The notes: generated by a model from the sequence alone, not told the origin. Shown: positions 29,743 to 42,004, counted from the stretch's first letter. The stretch: 64,000 nucleotides of DNA from Prorocentrum cordatum (GCA_963575745.1 CAUYUJ010016059.1:852849-916848); one strand, 5' to 3'. Numbers and translations are program-made.

Positions 29743-31600
29743 CGCCTCGGAGCAAAAGCAACGCTGTTGTTCGCCCTGTTTTCGGCCTTCGGGGGCCCTC
29801 GCGAAGCCCCGGGACGGCCGTCAGCAAACATCTCTGGGCGGCGAGCGGGGGGGGGAGGAAGTGAGGACGCCTTCTCAGCAGCGGGCTTCTCAGAAGCCCT
29901 CCAGGGCTTCTGCGAGATCTTCTGTCTCCGGGGAAGGCTCCGACAACTTCTCGAAGGCCCGAGGCCCTCCGAGCCTTCTGAGGGGGCCCACCCCCTCTCG
30001 CTTCCCCCGCGGGCTCGCCGCCGAATCTCGGGATGAAGGGCTCGCCCTCGGTGGCACTGGTCGGGTCTTCTGGGGGGCCGCGCGCTGAACAGATCAGGAC
30101 CTCGGATTTCGGGGGGTAGCTCGCCGAGGGGCCACCTCTGCGCGCCTGGCGGGGGCCAGGCGTGGCACGAGCCCGTGCCGCCTCGAACGGGAGCTGCTTT
30201 TCATGGGCCATCCCGAAACAACCAACACGGTGTCAAAGAGTGCCTTGGAGACAGTAGAGATAGGGCGCGTTGATAGCAGTGCGATCATGCCACATGTTGC
30301 GCAGTCAACTTGTCCGAGCAAGCAATTCGAACAACGAGTCGCAGATCGCCAGGGCCGTCCTGGGGACTGACTGCTTGGCGCAACATCGAACAATATCGCA
30401 ACCTAGCGGACGCGGTGGAAAATTCGGCAACATAGATAGGATGTCGCGGCGCTGTCTACCACAATTCGGTCCCACGTTGATGCGGAGCTCCGTTTGGCAA
30501 TCGCCATCGGACGAGACTTTCACCGAATACTCCATTGGGAAAACCTTACGGTAACAACACTGCAACGCAAAGCCCACCGAGGAGGGCCTCCAAAACTACG
30601 GAGAGGCCCAGGCAATGACTTGTCAAGCTCACAGGAGCATCCGAAGAGACTCCTCAGAGGCCCAACATTGGCATCGGAGAGCCGCCACCCTGGAGCCCTG
30701 TCAGGCTACTACAAGCTGCATGGCGGCACGACTCACTCTTTCCCGTCTGGTTCTTGGACTGGACGGGCCGCGCAAGCTATTCCTCAATTGGGCTTTGCCT
30801 GGACGAAGCCAGCTCAGTGCGCAAGATGACCGGCGGCGACACTGGGCACCAGGCCGAATTCCTCGAGGATGACCCATCGCGTTTTTGGGGATGTCCTCTC
30901 TGGGTCTCGGGAACCTCCATTCGAGAGAAAACGCAAAGACTTCCCACGCAAGATCAGCGCACTGAGTGCGCAATACATCTCGACGCCAAGCGGTGCAAAG
31001 AACACAACTGTGCTGCAAAGCAAGTTCGTCAACGCAATCCGCGTAACCAAGTCAAGCTGCGAATCCAAAGCTGCGAATCCAAAGCAACGCAATGCAATGA
31101 CATGCAAAGCGATGTAGAGTGACTGCATTGCAGACCAAGGTGCTGTCAACCATCACCCCAAAGTACGCAAAACACGCAACGCAAATGCGGCGCAAAACAC
31201 GCAACGCAAGGCTCTCCACCGCTTTGCACAGCAAGTGAACACGTGGCAACGCAATTCAGGAAAAGCGCAACGAGCAAGGCTGTAACATGCGACTGTGCTA
31301 AACTCGGTTTCAGCCTGTCCAGGGCTGCAACTGGCCTGCAAGATTGTGTTGAGCATGCCAAGTGCTTGTCCCCGGTCGGACTCAGCTTGACCTTGAAGTG
31401 TTGCTCTGTTGCGTCGCCACGGAAAACACAACTTGATGCGATCCGGCTACAGTACTTTGAACAACCAACTGCAAATTCTGGCATTGAGTGACAACTATCT
31501 ATTCATGATCCACCACCGTGCCTGTGGGCACGGAGTGGGTATGTCCTCGGGCCCTTGGCGTAATCCTCTAAGCCTCAAACCTCACTAGCCCAAATTCCCC
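29743..31600. other. Gene-free stretch with GCAA/TGCAA short repeats
   Basis: 30990-31270 is rich in CGCAA, GCAATGCAA and AACACGCAACGCAA, akin to 26995-27090. A minus-strand frame beginning at 30211 (MAHEKQLPFEAARARA) could be an upstream exon of the hydrolase gene, but it has no domain. Confidence 0.4.
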
Positions 31601-32220
31601 AGTCCCTTGGGCCTTCCCGCGTGCCCCCCTGGGGCTTCCCGCGTGTCCCCTGGGCTGCGGGAAGTCTTGTCGCATGACACTTTCGGGCCCAAGACGGCCC
31701 CAAGATGGGCCAAGAGGGCGCCAAGAGGCTCCCCAGACAGTCCGAGGGGCCCCGAATCGCCGAGCGGTCGGCCCAAGGCGCCCAAGACAGCCTCAGGATG
31801 GCCCGAGAAGCCTCCAAGAGGCCCCCCAAGAGGGCCTCGAGAGGCACAGACCTTTAATTTTGTTTTATGTCTGTGAAGGATTTGGCAATCTTGCCTTTTC
31901 GGCTTTCCGACGCTCCAAGACGCCCCAAGAAGCCAAGGGGGACCCCCGATGGCCTGAGAGCACGCGCCGCAAGACAGCCCAAGCGGCGCCCAAAACGGCC
32001 CAAGAGGGCCCCAAGACTACCCCAAAAGAGGCTCAACAGAGAGAACACGAACTGAAAATCCGAGCGTTCCACCCCAAGAGGCCCCAAGAGGCGCCAAGGA
32101 TGTCCCAGGAGGCCCCCGAGAGGCCCCCACGAGGCTTCAAGAGGCCCCAGAGAGGCCTCCAAACTACCTCCAAGAGGCCCCCGAAAGGCCACCCAAGAGA
32201 TCCCAACGAACATCCAATGG
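31600..32220 (+). repeat. Dispersed minisatellite family A, copy 5
   Basis: GGCCCAAGACGGCC/GGCCCCCAAGAGG units surround a core at about 31850-31925 (TTTTGTTTTATGTCTGTG, GGCAATCTTGCCTTTTCGGC, TTTCCGACGCTCCAAGACG). The core's right end is nearly identical to that of copy 2. Confidence 0.8.
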
Positions 32221-32732
32221 GCTTCATACCCACAAGCCAAACACGGTGGCGGAATGGGCCAAAAGCCACTACATGCTAGACAGAATGCCCAAACCCGTAA
32301 AAGACAACACAGAAGTTGACATACAATCCCCGCGCTTGTCACTTCCATGAGCTCAGTGATGTCCCCAAGGCGCCTCCGCGAGACGAAGAAGACCCCGAAC
32401 AGGGGGCAAATGCGCAAGCGCCACGCGCAACGCCTTCACCAACAAACTTGCAAACCGGCTCATATGGCAAGGTGTACGGGTAACAGCCTTCGATGAACAT
32501 CGCCCTGACAAAGAGACTGGCCGCTGCAGCCGCTCCGCGACGCGCGAAGCGCGAATCACGCCTATTTTCACGCTCTCGCGCGGTCCTCATGGAGGAGGGC
32601 ACCCGTCTAGCCCAAACCGCGAAGCGCGTCTATTCTGGACGCTCCACTACCTCCGACGTTTTTAGTTTCCGATCCGCGGGTCCCTAAGCTCTCGACCCCT
32701 TCCCCGCCGCGTCGACGCGGCGCAAAGCTGGT
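32221..32732. other. Stretch without recognisable feature
   Basis: Mixed sequence; nothing supported. Confidence 0.35.
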
Positions 32733-32845
32733 GTAGATGGGAAACCACCAGGTACCGAGACCGCTACTCCCCAGACTTCTGCCGACGTGCATTATGACAA
32801 AAATCTCGTGGCGAATCCAGCCGTGGCGACGAGGGCCTGGAACAC
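32733..32845 (+). repeat. Dispersed repeat Q, copy 1
   Basis: Shares ordered blocks with 37343-37440: GGGAAACCACCAGGTACCGA, GACCGCTACTCCC, GACAAAAATCTCG, TGGCGAATCCAGCCGTGGCG and ACGAGGGCCT. In both copies more than one frame is open, so a decayed shared exon is possible. Confidence 0.5.
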
Positions 32846-33550
32846 GGGCGAAGGGTTGCAACATGGGTGCACCGTTTCCTCTTCTGAGCAGGTCAGCAAG
32901 CACGGCCAGTGCCACAGCCGCGCGGGACCCCTCTGCAGGGAGCCTCCCTCCGCCGTGCGCCATGCGAGGCCTCTGGCGAAGAGGAGCCCCCTGCAACGCC
33001 AGGAGAGACCTCTGACGCAGAGAGCGGCCTCTGGCGCGCACGGCGCGCGGTTTTCGAGGCACCGCCACCCGGCTTGCATGCGGCCGGCGTGTCCGGGTCT
33101 GGCCTCGACGCGGCTTGCATGCGGCCGGCGTGTCCGGGGGGGGGGGACCCACATTGGGGGGGTGAAGGAACGGCCACGAGGGGGCCTTACAGGGTCGCTT
33201 TTGGAGCCAGCAGGGGCCCAACAGGGGCCGTGAGAGACCCTAAAGCGGCTGTGAGGGGTGACCTACATGCGGGGTGAAGCGAAGGCTCCGACGGGGGCCC
33301 TTCAGGGCCGCTTTTGGAACTGGCAGGGGCCCAAAAGCGGCCCAGACGCGGCCCAAAAGGGCCCAAAAGGGCCGCCCGACCCCCGCACCAAACACCACTC
33401 CGGCACAAGGCTTCTCCCTGCGTGTTGCTGGCTGCCAGCGTCCGAGCGCGGGTGCTTGCATCCGCCCGTCTGTCCTCCTCGGAGGGGAGCTCCGCGGCTG
33501 CGACCCCCAGCCTGCAGGGAGAGTCTGACAAAAGTAAGCGTGTGAAAGCA
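32846..33550 (+). repeat. Local duplications
   Basis: GGCTTGCATGCGGCCGGCGT occurs at 33071 and again at 33112 (41-bp period). A longer unit of about 112 bp, beginning GGGGGCC and containing CGCTTTTGG and GGCAGGGGCCC or AGCAGGGGCCC, is duplicated at about 33183-33230 and 33295-33340. No gene. Confidence 0.55.
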
Positions 33551-34585
33551 CAGGAGGGAGGAAGGCAAGCGAGATGGGATGGCAAGGAGGACGACAACGA
33601 GGAAAAGGAGGAGAAGGAGGGGGGGGAAGGGGGAGAAAGTGGAGGAGACGTGAAGTCGCACATCGCTTTGTCGATAGTTGGAGTCTTCGAGTTTACGCTT
33701 TGCGCCAACTTCTGCCCGATACCCCTGCTTGGTCAAGACAGCGTCGCCCGAGGATCGATTCTGCATTGGCTTGTGGGAGCACGCGAGGCGTTAACGATTG
33801 AGGGAGAGGGGGGAGGGGGAGGGGGGAGGAGAAGGAGGAACCAAGATAAATTAAATGGAGTGGGAAGAGTGGGAACCGTTGCAATTGAGGTGTTCGCGCT
33901 TTCGCCCGAAACAAGTGTACGTTATCAGTTGAATGTCTCACGCTCGTAAGCGTATTCCTTACAATCTCACCGCGCTGTGAAGGGTGGCAGCTTCAATCGG
34001 AGTATGATGTTGATGCTCCTACCCGCAGTAAGAAGGGGGGACAGCAGGAAGGAGGGACGAGGACGGGGAAGAGGAAGGACGACAAGAAGGGAAGAGGGGA
34101 GGAGGGGAGGAGGCGGGAGGAGGAGGATGACGACGGCGCCGGCGACGGCGAGAGAGACGGCGCGGGCGAGAGCGAGGACGCCGGCGGCGGCGGCAACGGC
34201 GGCGACGACGACGAGGGCGACGACCGGCGAGGGCGGTGGCCGTGGCAACGGCGAGAGCAGCGGCGTGCCGCCCCCCCCCCCCGGGGGACGGCCGCAGGCG
34301 CAGCCAGGCGCGCCACGCCCGCGGCCCGAAGGGCCTCGCGCGGCGCGCCCGCCCCCGCGCGGTCGGGGGGGGGGGGCTCTCTCGCGGCAGCGGGGGGCCT
34401 CTCGAGAGCGAGTGCCGAGTGGCGCACGCCGCCGTTGGGGGAGGACAGCGGCGTGCCAGAGGAGGCGTGTGGGCCTCGTCGCTCCCGCCTCTCCCCCGTC
34501 TGCGTCCGTCCGCTGTGCCCTTGCCTCCCGCCCCCTCCCCGCGCGGGCGGCGGGCCCTCGCTCTCTTGAGGGGGCAGGAGGGAGC
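33550..34585 (+). repeat. Purine tracts and GGC/GAC trinucleotide-rich DNA
   Basis: GGA tracts lie at 33570-33650, 33805-33840 and 34035-34130. 34130-34250 is GGCGAC/GGCGGC-rich. G or C runs of 10 or more lie at about 34270 and 34369. Long Arg/Ala/Pro frames on both strands are compositional. Confidence 0.6.
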
Positions 34586-34783
34586 ATGGCAGCACAAGGG
34601 ACGACGCAAGCCCAACTTCTCGGTGAGCCTTCCTTCTCGAAGGTCCGCGAGGATTTCTTGGAGCGGCGCTGGGCCCCTGTCCCTGGCGCGCAGCGCCGCC
34701 AGCGTTCCAGCGCCGATCCAAGAAATTATGTGTATGCAGCTTTCTCCGGAAGGAAGGGTGCCGATGGGGCACACCGCTGTTGA
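34586..34783 (+). CDS. Possible short exon, unknown product
   Basis: An ATG in a good context (GGGAGCATGGC) opens a frame reading MAAQGTTQAQLLGEPSFSKV and then REDFLERRWAPVP. It is less repetitive than its surroundings, but no family is recognised and no other exon is visible. Treat it as a weak candidate only. Confidence 0.15.
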   Translation: MAAQGTTQAQLLGEPSFSKVREDFLERRWAPVPGAQRRQRSSADPRNYVYAAFSGRKGADGAHRC

Positions 34784-35109
34784 GAGCATACCGGCGTGTC
34801 ACTTCCTCCGTTTTGCCCCGACGCTTGGTGCTTAGTCCGCAGTTCCATTGGTACTGCGGTTGACCGCGCACCCCACTCTCCCAACACCCCTGATCGATCA
34901 GGGGCCGAATGACGGCTTCTAGAATCAGCCAGCACCAATATGGTCAAACAGCAGCATGCACTCAAACCTGTATCGCATGGTATTGCAAACTCCTCATCCA
35001 ACGGCGATGTTCGATCGTTTCGGCTCCGAACTCCACCCTAGGGCTAGACAGCCTTGAAGAGTGGCATCAGCGCGTTCGAAGGATCGCGACCACTACTCCC
35101 CCCCTTCCT
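34784..35109. other. Stretch without recognisable feature
   Basis: Nothing supported. Confidence 0.35.
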
Positions 35110-35600
35110 GGGAACGGGGGGAGGGAGCCCCACCCCCTCCCCAGAAACAGAGGGGGGTGCAGACCATGAGATCTGGATCTGGGCTCGATCAAACTCCGAA
35201 AGAACCCAAGAATGCGAGAGTAGTAGAATCCTACGAGGGCTGGATCCAGCTCTCTCTGATGGGGTGCTACAGCGGCTCGAGCTCGAGTCGAATCCTGCCA
35301 CTGGTGCTTCATCCAGCTCTAATAGAATGCTACGAGGGTTCGATGTTACCTTGATCGGCTCCTACTATGGTATGGACGCAGTCAAGTAGAATTCCTAACA
35401 GCGATCGGTCCAACTCTAGCATGACCCCACCATGGCCTGGATATGGCTCCAATCGAATTCATTTCGAGCTCGGTCCATCCCTAAATCAGCCCTACGAGGA
35501 TCGCTCCAGCTTTACAGAAACCTACAAAATGCGGCATCCATCTCTAATGACATGTTACGAGGGCTGGATCCAGCTGTGATGGAATCGCCCTGGGGGGGTC
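35110..35600 (+). repeat. Degenerate tandem repeats with TACGAGGGCTGGATCCAGCT
   Basis: The segments around 35230, 35330, 35460 and 35550 share TACGAGG, GGCTGGATCCAGCT, TCTAAT or TCTCTGATG, and GCTCGAGC or GAGCTCG. Spacing is irregular (about 60-110). Confidence 0.55.
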
Positions 35601-35739
35601 CAACCCAAAAAACGGGGGGGGGTCCAACCCGAAAATGGAAGGCAGACGACCAACTAGAACGTATTCCAACCATGTCAGTCCCAATCCCAACCAACCAGTA
35701 CCAATTACAACCGCTGTTCAAGCTTTGTAAAGTGCTAAA

Positions 35740-36165
35740 GAGAGTTTCCTCAGGGCTCCTTAGAGGTTCCACCTTAGAGATTCCTGAGTATAAGCTCCTA
35801 ATGAACTCATTAGAAGCTTCTCGTAGCAGCTCCCTAGACGGTCCCTGGAGGCTCCTCAGCTCCTTGAGGGCTCCTTATTCGTTTATTCGGGGCTCCATAG
35901 AAAACTCCTTCGAGGCTCCTTAGAAGCTACTTAGACGCTCCTTAGAAGGTCGTTAGAGGCTCCTTAGAAGCTCATGAGAAGCTCCTGGAAGGCTCCGTCG
36001 CAGTTCCCTCAACGCTCTTAGAAGCTCCTTACAGGCTCCTTAGCAGCTGCTTACAATCACAGTATAAACTTCTTAACAGCTCTAAAACAGCTGTTAGAGG
36101 CTCCGTACAGGTTCCTGAGGAGCTCCTTAGAACCTGCTTAGAAGTTCCTTAGAGGCTCCAAAGAT
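35740..36165 (+). repeat. 11-bp minisatellite (GCTCCTTAGAR)
   Basis: About 400 bp of GCTCCTTAGAA/GCTCCTTAGAG units of 10-12 bases, more degenerate toward both ends. Confidence 0.85.
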
Positions 36166-37060
36166 AAACTTCAAGGATTTGTCTTGGCAGTGTCTGGAAG
36201 ATTGCTAGAGGATGTCGGAAGGATTTCTAAAGGATTGCTGGTGGATCTCCGAAAGGATGTCCGAATGATATCTGGCCACAAAAAATGGAGACTCCTGCAG
36301 GAGGAAGAGGAGGAGGGAAAAGGCAGGAAAGGAGGAAGGAAGGAACGGCCGCTGACAACGAGGATGATACATCGGTCTTTCGACATGTGTTATGGTGAAA
36401 ATGTGTGCAGGTATGTGTTGTGAATAACTGCTGCTGTTTTGGGTATATGTTGCTGTTTTGAATGATCAGTGTTGTTACGAACTGTTGTTGCAAAACGACA
36501 CAGCTCACAGATCCCAGGAACAAGTTGGTACCAATTTCGACTGGCGCGATCATGTGGACTCACAGAATGAATGTGTACCCTGAAGACGTTCTTGTGATGT
36601 CTGGATCGTCATTCAATTCTTTACAACAGAATCCTGTTGGAGGCCAGAGATGGCCGATTGTACTTGGTACCAATTGGTTTTGTTAGCCGGTTGAGCCGGT
36701 TAAGGCATGGCCAGGTCGGTTGAAATTGGTACCAGTCGGTTGGGATTGGTCCGACAAGCGGTCCCGCTCCCCCTCTTCCCCACCTGGTTCTGAGTGGGAG
36801 GCTGCTTTACCCCCCCCCACCGGTTCAAACTGGGGAGTGGGATTGCCAGTAGCAGCAGAAAGCGCTCTTTCACGCGTTCTAAAAGGTCGGTGAAAGGTCA
36901 AGGAGGTGTCGGCGCCGAGGTAGGGAGGGCTCAAATTCGAGCGGGGGCCCCCATCCGACATATCGCACTGACAGTGCTGGCGGAGTTCTGGACATTAGGT
37001 TAGCAGAATGGCCTGGATAACATGTAGGTTCGAGGGCTAGTTGAACGCTCATGGCGAAAC
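36166..37060. other. Gene-free stretch
   Basis: 36690-36760 contains short GGTTGAGCC/GGTCGGTTG/GGTACCA repeats. The rest is mixed sequence without a gene. Confidence 0.4.
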
Positions 37061-37074
37061 AAGACATCGGATCG

Positions 37075-37290
37075 AATCGGAGAATGCGTCGCATCCAGCT
37101 GATTCGGTACGGAGTTCAAGTCGATTCGGATCGGCTGCGGCAGGATGCGCAACATCGCCATGCAAGCGACTGGCAGCCTCGGATCGCCAAGAAATGGAAA
37201 TCGAATCGAGCCAGGTGATCTCGACATCGAACCGGATCGATCGAATCGTATCGGCCGCGCCATGATGCACAGTATCGAATCGAAACGGGA
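37075..37290 (+). repeat. Dispersed repeat R, copy 2
   Basis: Matches 27601-27790 in block order: GGTACGGAGTTCAAGTCGAT, CGGATCGGCTGCGGCAGGAT, GCGCAACATCGCCATGCAA, AATCGAATCGAGCC and CGGATCGATCGAATCG. Confidence 0.6.
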
Positions 37291-37342
37291 CGCATCGGAT
37301 CGTCAGCCCGCTGAAATCAAATTGGACTGGGACGGCTGTAAT

Positions 37343-37440
37343 TGGGTAAACCAAAAGGTATCGATACCGCTACTCCCTGGATCCCTCCCAAGGTGCCTTC
37401 TGACCAAAACTTCGCGGCGAAGCCTGCGGTGGCGACGGGG
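37343..37440 (+). repeat. Dispersed repeat Q, copy 2
   Basis: Corresponds to 32733-32845. Blocks: GGTAAACCAAAAGGTATCGA, TACCGCTACTCCC, TGACCAAAACTTCGCGGCGA, AGCCTGCGGTGGCGACGGGG. Confidence 0.5.
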
Positions 37441-37827
37441 GCCTCCCAGGAGGCCCACACACGGGAAATCGAGGGAAGGGTAGCGGCACTACATGACATG
37501 GAAAGAAAGAGGTACCAAACAAAAAGCTTGCACAACCCCCGCACGACCCCCTCGCACAGCCTTGCACAACTCTCTCTCGCAACCCCCAGTTGCACAATCC
37601 CTCCAAATCCATCTAGCATGGGCACCTTGTCCTCCTCCGAGGAAAAGTGGCATCGGATCGCGGCGATCGGATCGCCGCGGGCCCCCCGCGGGGCGCGCGC
37701 GGCCTCCCCCGCGTGTGCCGGTGGAGCGCGGGCAGCAGAGCGGCGGCCCTCCGCCGCAGAGGCGCGGGGCACTGGCGGCGGGGGCGGGCCGCCTGGCTCC
37801 CGAGCACGCGGCGGCCTCTGGCGGGGA

Positions 37828-38165
37828 CGGAGGGTCAGAGGGTCCAGGGTCGAGATTCGGAGGTCAAGGGTCGAAGGTCGAGGATCGAGGGCCCAGGGTC
37901 GAGGATCGAAGGTCGAGGGTCAAGGGCCAGGATCGGGGGTCCAAGACCGAGGATCGAGGGTCGAAGGTGTTCGTGAGCCAGCTCCCATGAGGAAGAGCGG
38001 GATAGGTAGACCGAGGGGCCAGAGGCGGAGGAACAGAGCCAGCCGTGTAGGGCAGCTCCGCCTGAGCTGGGCGGCGCATAGGTGAGCAGCGTGGTGGCCA
38101 GACGCTGCTCCCGCGCGCTTCTTAGAGATCGAGGATCCAAGATCGAGGATCGAAGACCGAGGCTC
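37828..38165 (+). repeat. 7-bp minisatellite (GGTCGAG / GATCGAG)
   Basis: Degenerate 7-mers fill 37828-37975 and resume at 38123-38160. Confidence 0.75.
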
Positions 38166-39050
38166 GGCCAAGCGCAAGCGTGGCCTCTGATGCGCGGCGT
38201 GCTGATCGCTCCACGCGGTGCGACATAGCAGCGGCCTGCGCGCTCGGGTCTGCCCCCCCCCCCCCTTCCGCGCCGCCCCCCCCTCCCCCCCGAAAGCCGC
38301 ACACCAAAGAGCCACTCCGGCGAAGCGTCGCCCACGAGAACGCACCCCAGCAGCCCCTGGCGAGGACCTCGTTTCGTGGTGCACAGCTGTGCCGGCGGGG
38401 GCTCTTGCCCACCGTGGGCGGCCCTTGCGGGGCCCATGGGGCTCTCAGAGGACGGCTCGGCACGAAAAACTGGTCCCGGGGACGACCTCTTAGAGGTCCC
38501 CGGGATGGGCGACCGCCCAGACTGGGCGGTCGCGCTGCGAAAAAATCACGACGTCGGAGGTGCTCCAGGATCGAAGCTCGATGTCTGACATCGCGACTGC
38601 CGCGCCTGCTGGTGGCCGCGGACCCGCCCGTGGGCACGCGGCGACCTCCGCCGCAGATCGAGGTCTGCGAGCATGCTCAGCACCTCTGCTCGAGGCCAGG
38701 GCAGGCGGCCTCGCCGTGGAGCGCGCGGCCGACAACCCCATGACACCGGGGATCGAGGATCCAGGGTGGAGGTTCGTGGAGGTTCGGGTGGGTATCAGCA
38801 ATGATTGCCAGCGTGATCGGAGCTCTTGGGAGGCACTGGGGGCCTCCAGAAGCCCCAGGGGACCTCTGTTGGGACCCAGCGTCGGGACCTCCGGAGGCTG
38901 GCGTCAGGAGGAACAAAGGGCACGACGTGCGTGCCTTCAGCCCATTCCGGGCCCCAGAGCCCTCCAAAACGACCAAGGATGAAAGGGTCGAGAGCTCCGG
39001 GGACCCATGCCACGAAAGCGCCAGTGCCGCCTGAAGGCGCGAGGCTGGAT
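38166..39050. other. Gene-free GC-rich stretch
   Basis: Includes a C run at about 38255-38266. A minus-strand frame reading MSDIELRSWSTSDVVIFSQR (38490-38590) looks protein-like, but it is short and of no known family. Confidence 0.35.
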
Positions 39051-39620
39051 GTCTGTACGCGAAGGCGAAGGAGAAGGTGCCGACGACGACGGGCCCGAGG
39101 CCGACCTGGCCAGCGTCGACCACGGCGATGGCCACGGCGAGGGCGGAAGCTGCGGCGGCGGCGGCGGCGGCGGCCACGGCGACGACGGCAAGAGGCGACG
39201 GCGGAAGCGGCAGAGACGGCGACGGCGAGAAGGCTCGGGGCCTGGGGCGCGGGCAGCGCCGCGCACCGCGGGCTTGCCCATCCCCGCCAGGCGCCGCGTG
39301 CGCTCACGCCCGCGAGCCCGCGGGGGGGGGGGGGCGGCCGGGCCTTGCGAGCCGAAGGGAGCGCCCCCGGGGGTGGCGGGACGGGGCGGGTCCTCGGGGT
39401 TGAGGTCCTGCTCCTGGTGGGCGGGAGGGCCAGGAGGGCGGGACGGGGTGGGGGGCAGCGAGGGGGAGGACGATGAGCGAAGGGAGGGGAGGGGGGAAGG
39501 AAGAGGGAGACGGGGATGACGATTCAAGGGAGGAGCGGGGGGGCGAGGGCGTGGATGATGAGTGAAGGGAGGGGAGGGGGGACGGGAGGGAGGGGGTGAT
39601 GAGGGGGGAGGGACTTCTGT
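39051..39620 (+). repeat. GGC/GAC-rich and GGA-rich tracts
   Basis: 39060-39230 is made of GGCGAC/GGCGGC units. The plus-strand frame runs acidic-then-basic (MSVREGEGEGADDDGPEADL, later KRRRRKRQRRRRR), which could be an exon but may be composition. 39440-39600 is a GGA purine tract. A G run lies at about 39309-39322. Confidence 0.5.
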
Positions 39621-41149
39621 TTGTTGCCGCTACACTGCTCTAGCAGGAAGGTGAGTCTGCTGTGTAGAAAACAGGGGGCCTTGAGCACGGCACTTCCGTT
39701 GTCCCGTAGGCAGATACGATTCCTATCGTAAAAGCGGGCAAACTGAGCCACACGACGAGGTCATCCCCCCGTGGTGAACCAGGAGGCTGGGAACGGCGAG
39801 CGGCTGGTTCAAACAACAGCAAAACGCAGACTCCAGGCATCCTCCGGAGACAAAATCCTACATCCGCAAACGTTTTTCAAGGTCCTACATCCGGGCAGAC
39901 TCCGTCTAGATTTGGGTGCTGGCCAGCGACAGCACCCTCCAGTAGTAAGTCGAAATCCTGAGGTTGTGCGGCCCCCCGGGACAGGCTTGGCTGAGATACC
40001 TCGCATCACCAGCACAGGAAAAAGGACTTGCATGTGTGACACACCCACGTACAACTGCCACCCAAGCACGACGGAACAATACTCTTGTGCCTGGGCGTGA
40101 ACATAGCCTCATATGCGTTGCGGATTATCAGGCAAACTCCGTTTGGGTGCCAGACGTCCCGCGTCACACCCGGACAATGCTTGCACTGCCAATGATGCCC
40201 CGGCCAATGCCACGGGTGCCGAGAATTCGGAGCAGCAGGGGGAGGCTCCTGCCTCCTAACGCGGGTATCCTGTGAGAGATTACAGGCTGGCCAGAGTTGC
40301 AAAACATCGGCACACCGACCAAACTTGACCGAGGGGGAGGAGGGGTAGGAGACGACGAGGGCCCAGGAAGGCCTGCCGACGTCGCCCGTCGTCGCACTCG
40401 CCGTCTTCATCGGCGGTGACGTCGCCGCCGCCGCCGTCGTCGTCCGTCCTCGTCGGCACTGCCAGATCGATGGATGCCCGGCGGCCGCCGACTAGTGCCA
40501 CGCGCCACCGACTCCCCGCGCGCTGGCGCCCGGCTCCCCCATACCACTTCGAGGCGCGGCCGCGGATCTCACCGGAAGTAAAACTCCCAGATGCAGTCCT
40601 GCCCCGTCGCCGGGAGGCATGGCAGGAGGGGGGGCAAGGCAAGACAAGATAGGGACCGATGCAAGCCGAGTGTTGGCAGTGGCAGATACACCAGCGGAGT
40701 GGCCATCGGATGCGTATGGAACGTCTGCCAGCGGCTGCGGATGGAAGGAGGGCTTCCTCTGGCCAATCGGTTCGGTGCTATTGGGCGTCTTTGGCAGCAT
40801 ACATCTGCGGAGGCCTCGGGGGATCTACGGGGACATCCGAAGGTTCCCAGGGACGTGCGGATACCTCGGGTGGACCCCGAAGAACTCTGGAAAAGGAAAA
40901 AGGCGTTGATTTGTCCCAGATCTCGGGCGATATGTTTTCTTCAGTCGAGGAGGTTTTCCTCAACTTCGGCCTCCAGGGCTACTTACCAGGCCCCGGGACC
41001 ATCAAAAACGGATGACTACCCACGGAGACAGGGTCTGGACGCTTGGGGCCGCGCGTTGGAAACTATTCGATGCGGGGGCCCCTTATAAGTGCATCGCATT
41101 CCCCAAACAATGCTTGCAACTAGGGGGTCTTAATTTGCTTTGTTGTGAG
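39621..41149. other. Gene-free stretch
   Basis: Mixed sequence with a GTCGCCGCCGCC tract at 40415-40445. Nothing else is supported. Confidence 0.4.
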
Positions 41150-41430
41150 ACTTGTTGGTTATTCCAGGTTTTCGCCACGTTGCCGCCCGTGCCGCCATGT
41201 GGGCGCCCCGCGCTTGGGGGATATGCCGAGGTTGCGCCGCGTCGCCGGCCGTGCCGCCTCGTGGGCGTCTCACGGGCGCTCAGCGCTCTGAGGGTCGGCC
41301 GAGGTTGCACCACGATGTCGCCTGTGCCGCCTGGTGGGCGCCTGGTGGTCCCGTGCGCTGACAGGCTTCCCGAAGTTGCGCCTCATTGCCGCCCGTGCCG
41401 CCTCGTGGGCGCATACAGTCAATGGACTAA
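41150..41430 (+). repeat. Module C tandem repeats, locus 2
   Basis: Four degenerate units of about 70 bp with TTGCGCC.CG, TGCCGCCCGTGCCGCC and TCGTGGGCGC/TGTGGGCGC, followed by a GCGCT segment. Related to 1261-1480 and 58590-58735. Confidence 0.75.
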
Positions 41431-41614
41431 ATTGCGAGTTAGACTCTTGACGAGGAGTGTCCGTCTACATCCCCTGGACGAAAATTTGCCCCCCCCCTGG
41501 GCCTGGAACGACGGTTTGAAGTCTGGAGGGGAACGCGCGGGCCCAGACAAATTCTAGAAGGGAGCGCTGCGAAGACGCGCCCCCCCACCCTCTCCACCCG
41601 GAGACTGGGGCTCC

Positions 41615-42004
41615 GCTTCTAGATCTATGTATATATGTATGGATGCATGGATGTATGGATGTCTGTATGTAAGAGAGAGCTCGTTTCACGGGCGCTTGCC
41701 TTGGGAACATTCGGCTGCGCGTTTCGAACCGGGGGGGGGGCCCCCCCCAAACACTCGGCGCCGTCGATCAAAACCAGGGGGACTCCCCTCCCCCTCAAAA
41801 CCCCCCCTCCCGGATCCCCTCCCCCCCCTGCGCCGGCGCCGGCGCCGGCGCCGGCGCTGGCGGCCGCCAGCAGCGCCGACGGCGGGGACGCAGCGACGAT
41901 GACCAGAGGCAGCCTACGGGGGGGGGGTTCAAACCCCCCCCCCGGGCGCTGGCACCAGCGCTGGCGGCGGCCAGCAGCGCCGGCGCTGGCGCCGGCGACG
42001 GCGG
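41615..42004 (+). repeat. TATG microsatellite, G/C-run hairpins and GCCGGC repeat
   Basis: A TATG-like tract lies at 41620-41670, G10 then C8 at 41731-41748, and a GCCGGC repeat at 41831-41860. G10 TTCAAA C10 at 41918-41943 can fold back on itself. Confidence 0.7.

Noticed and set aside
39007-39519. Acidic-basic plus-strand protein
   Set aside because: GGC/GAC triplet repeats explain the composition; no domain and no clear splice sites.
41721-41730. tRNA T-arm-like word GTTTCGAACC
   Set aside because: No acceptor, D or anticodon stems around it; it belongs to the G/C-run hairpins.
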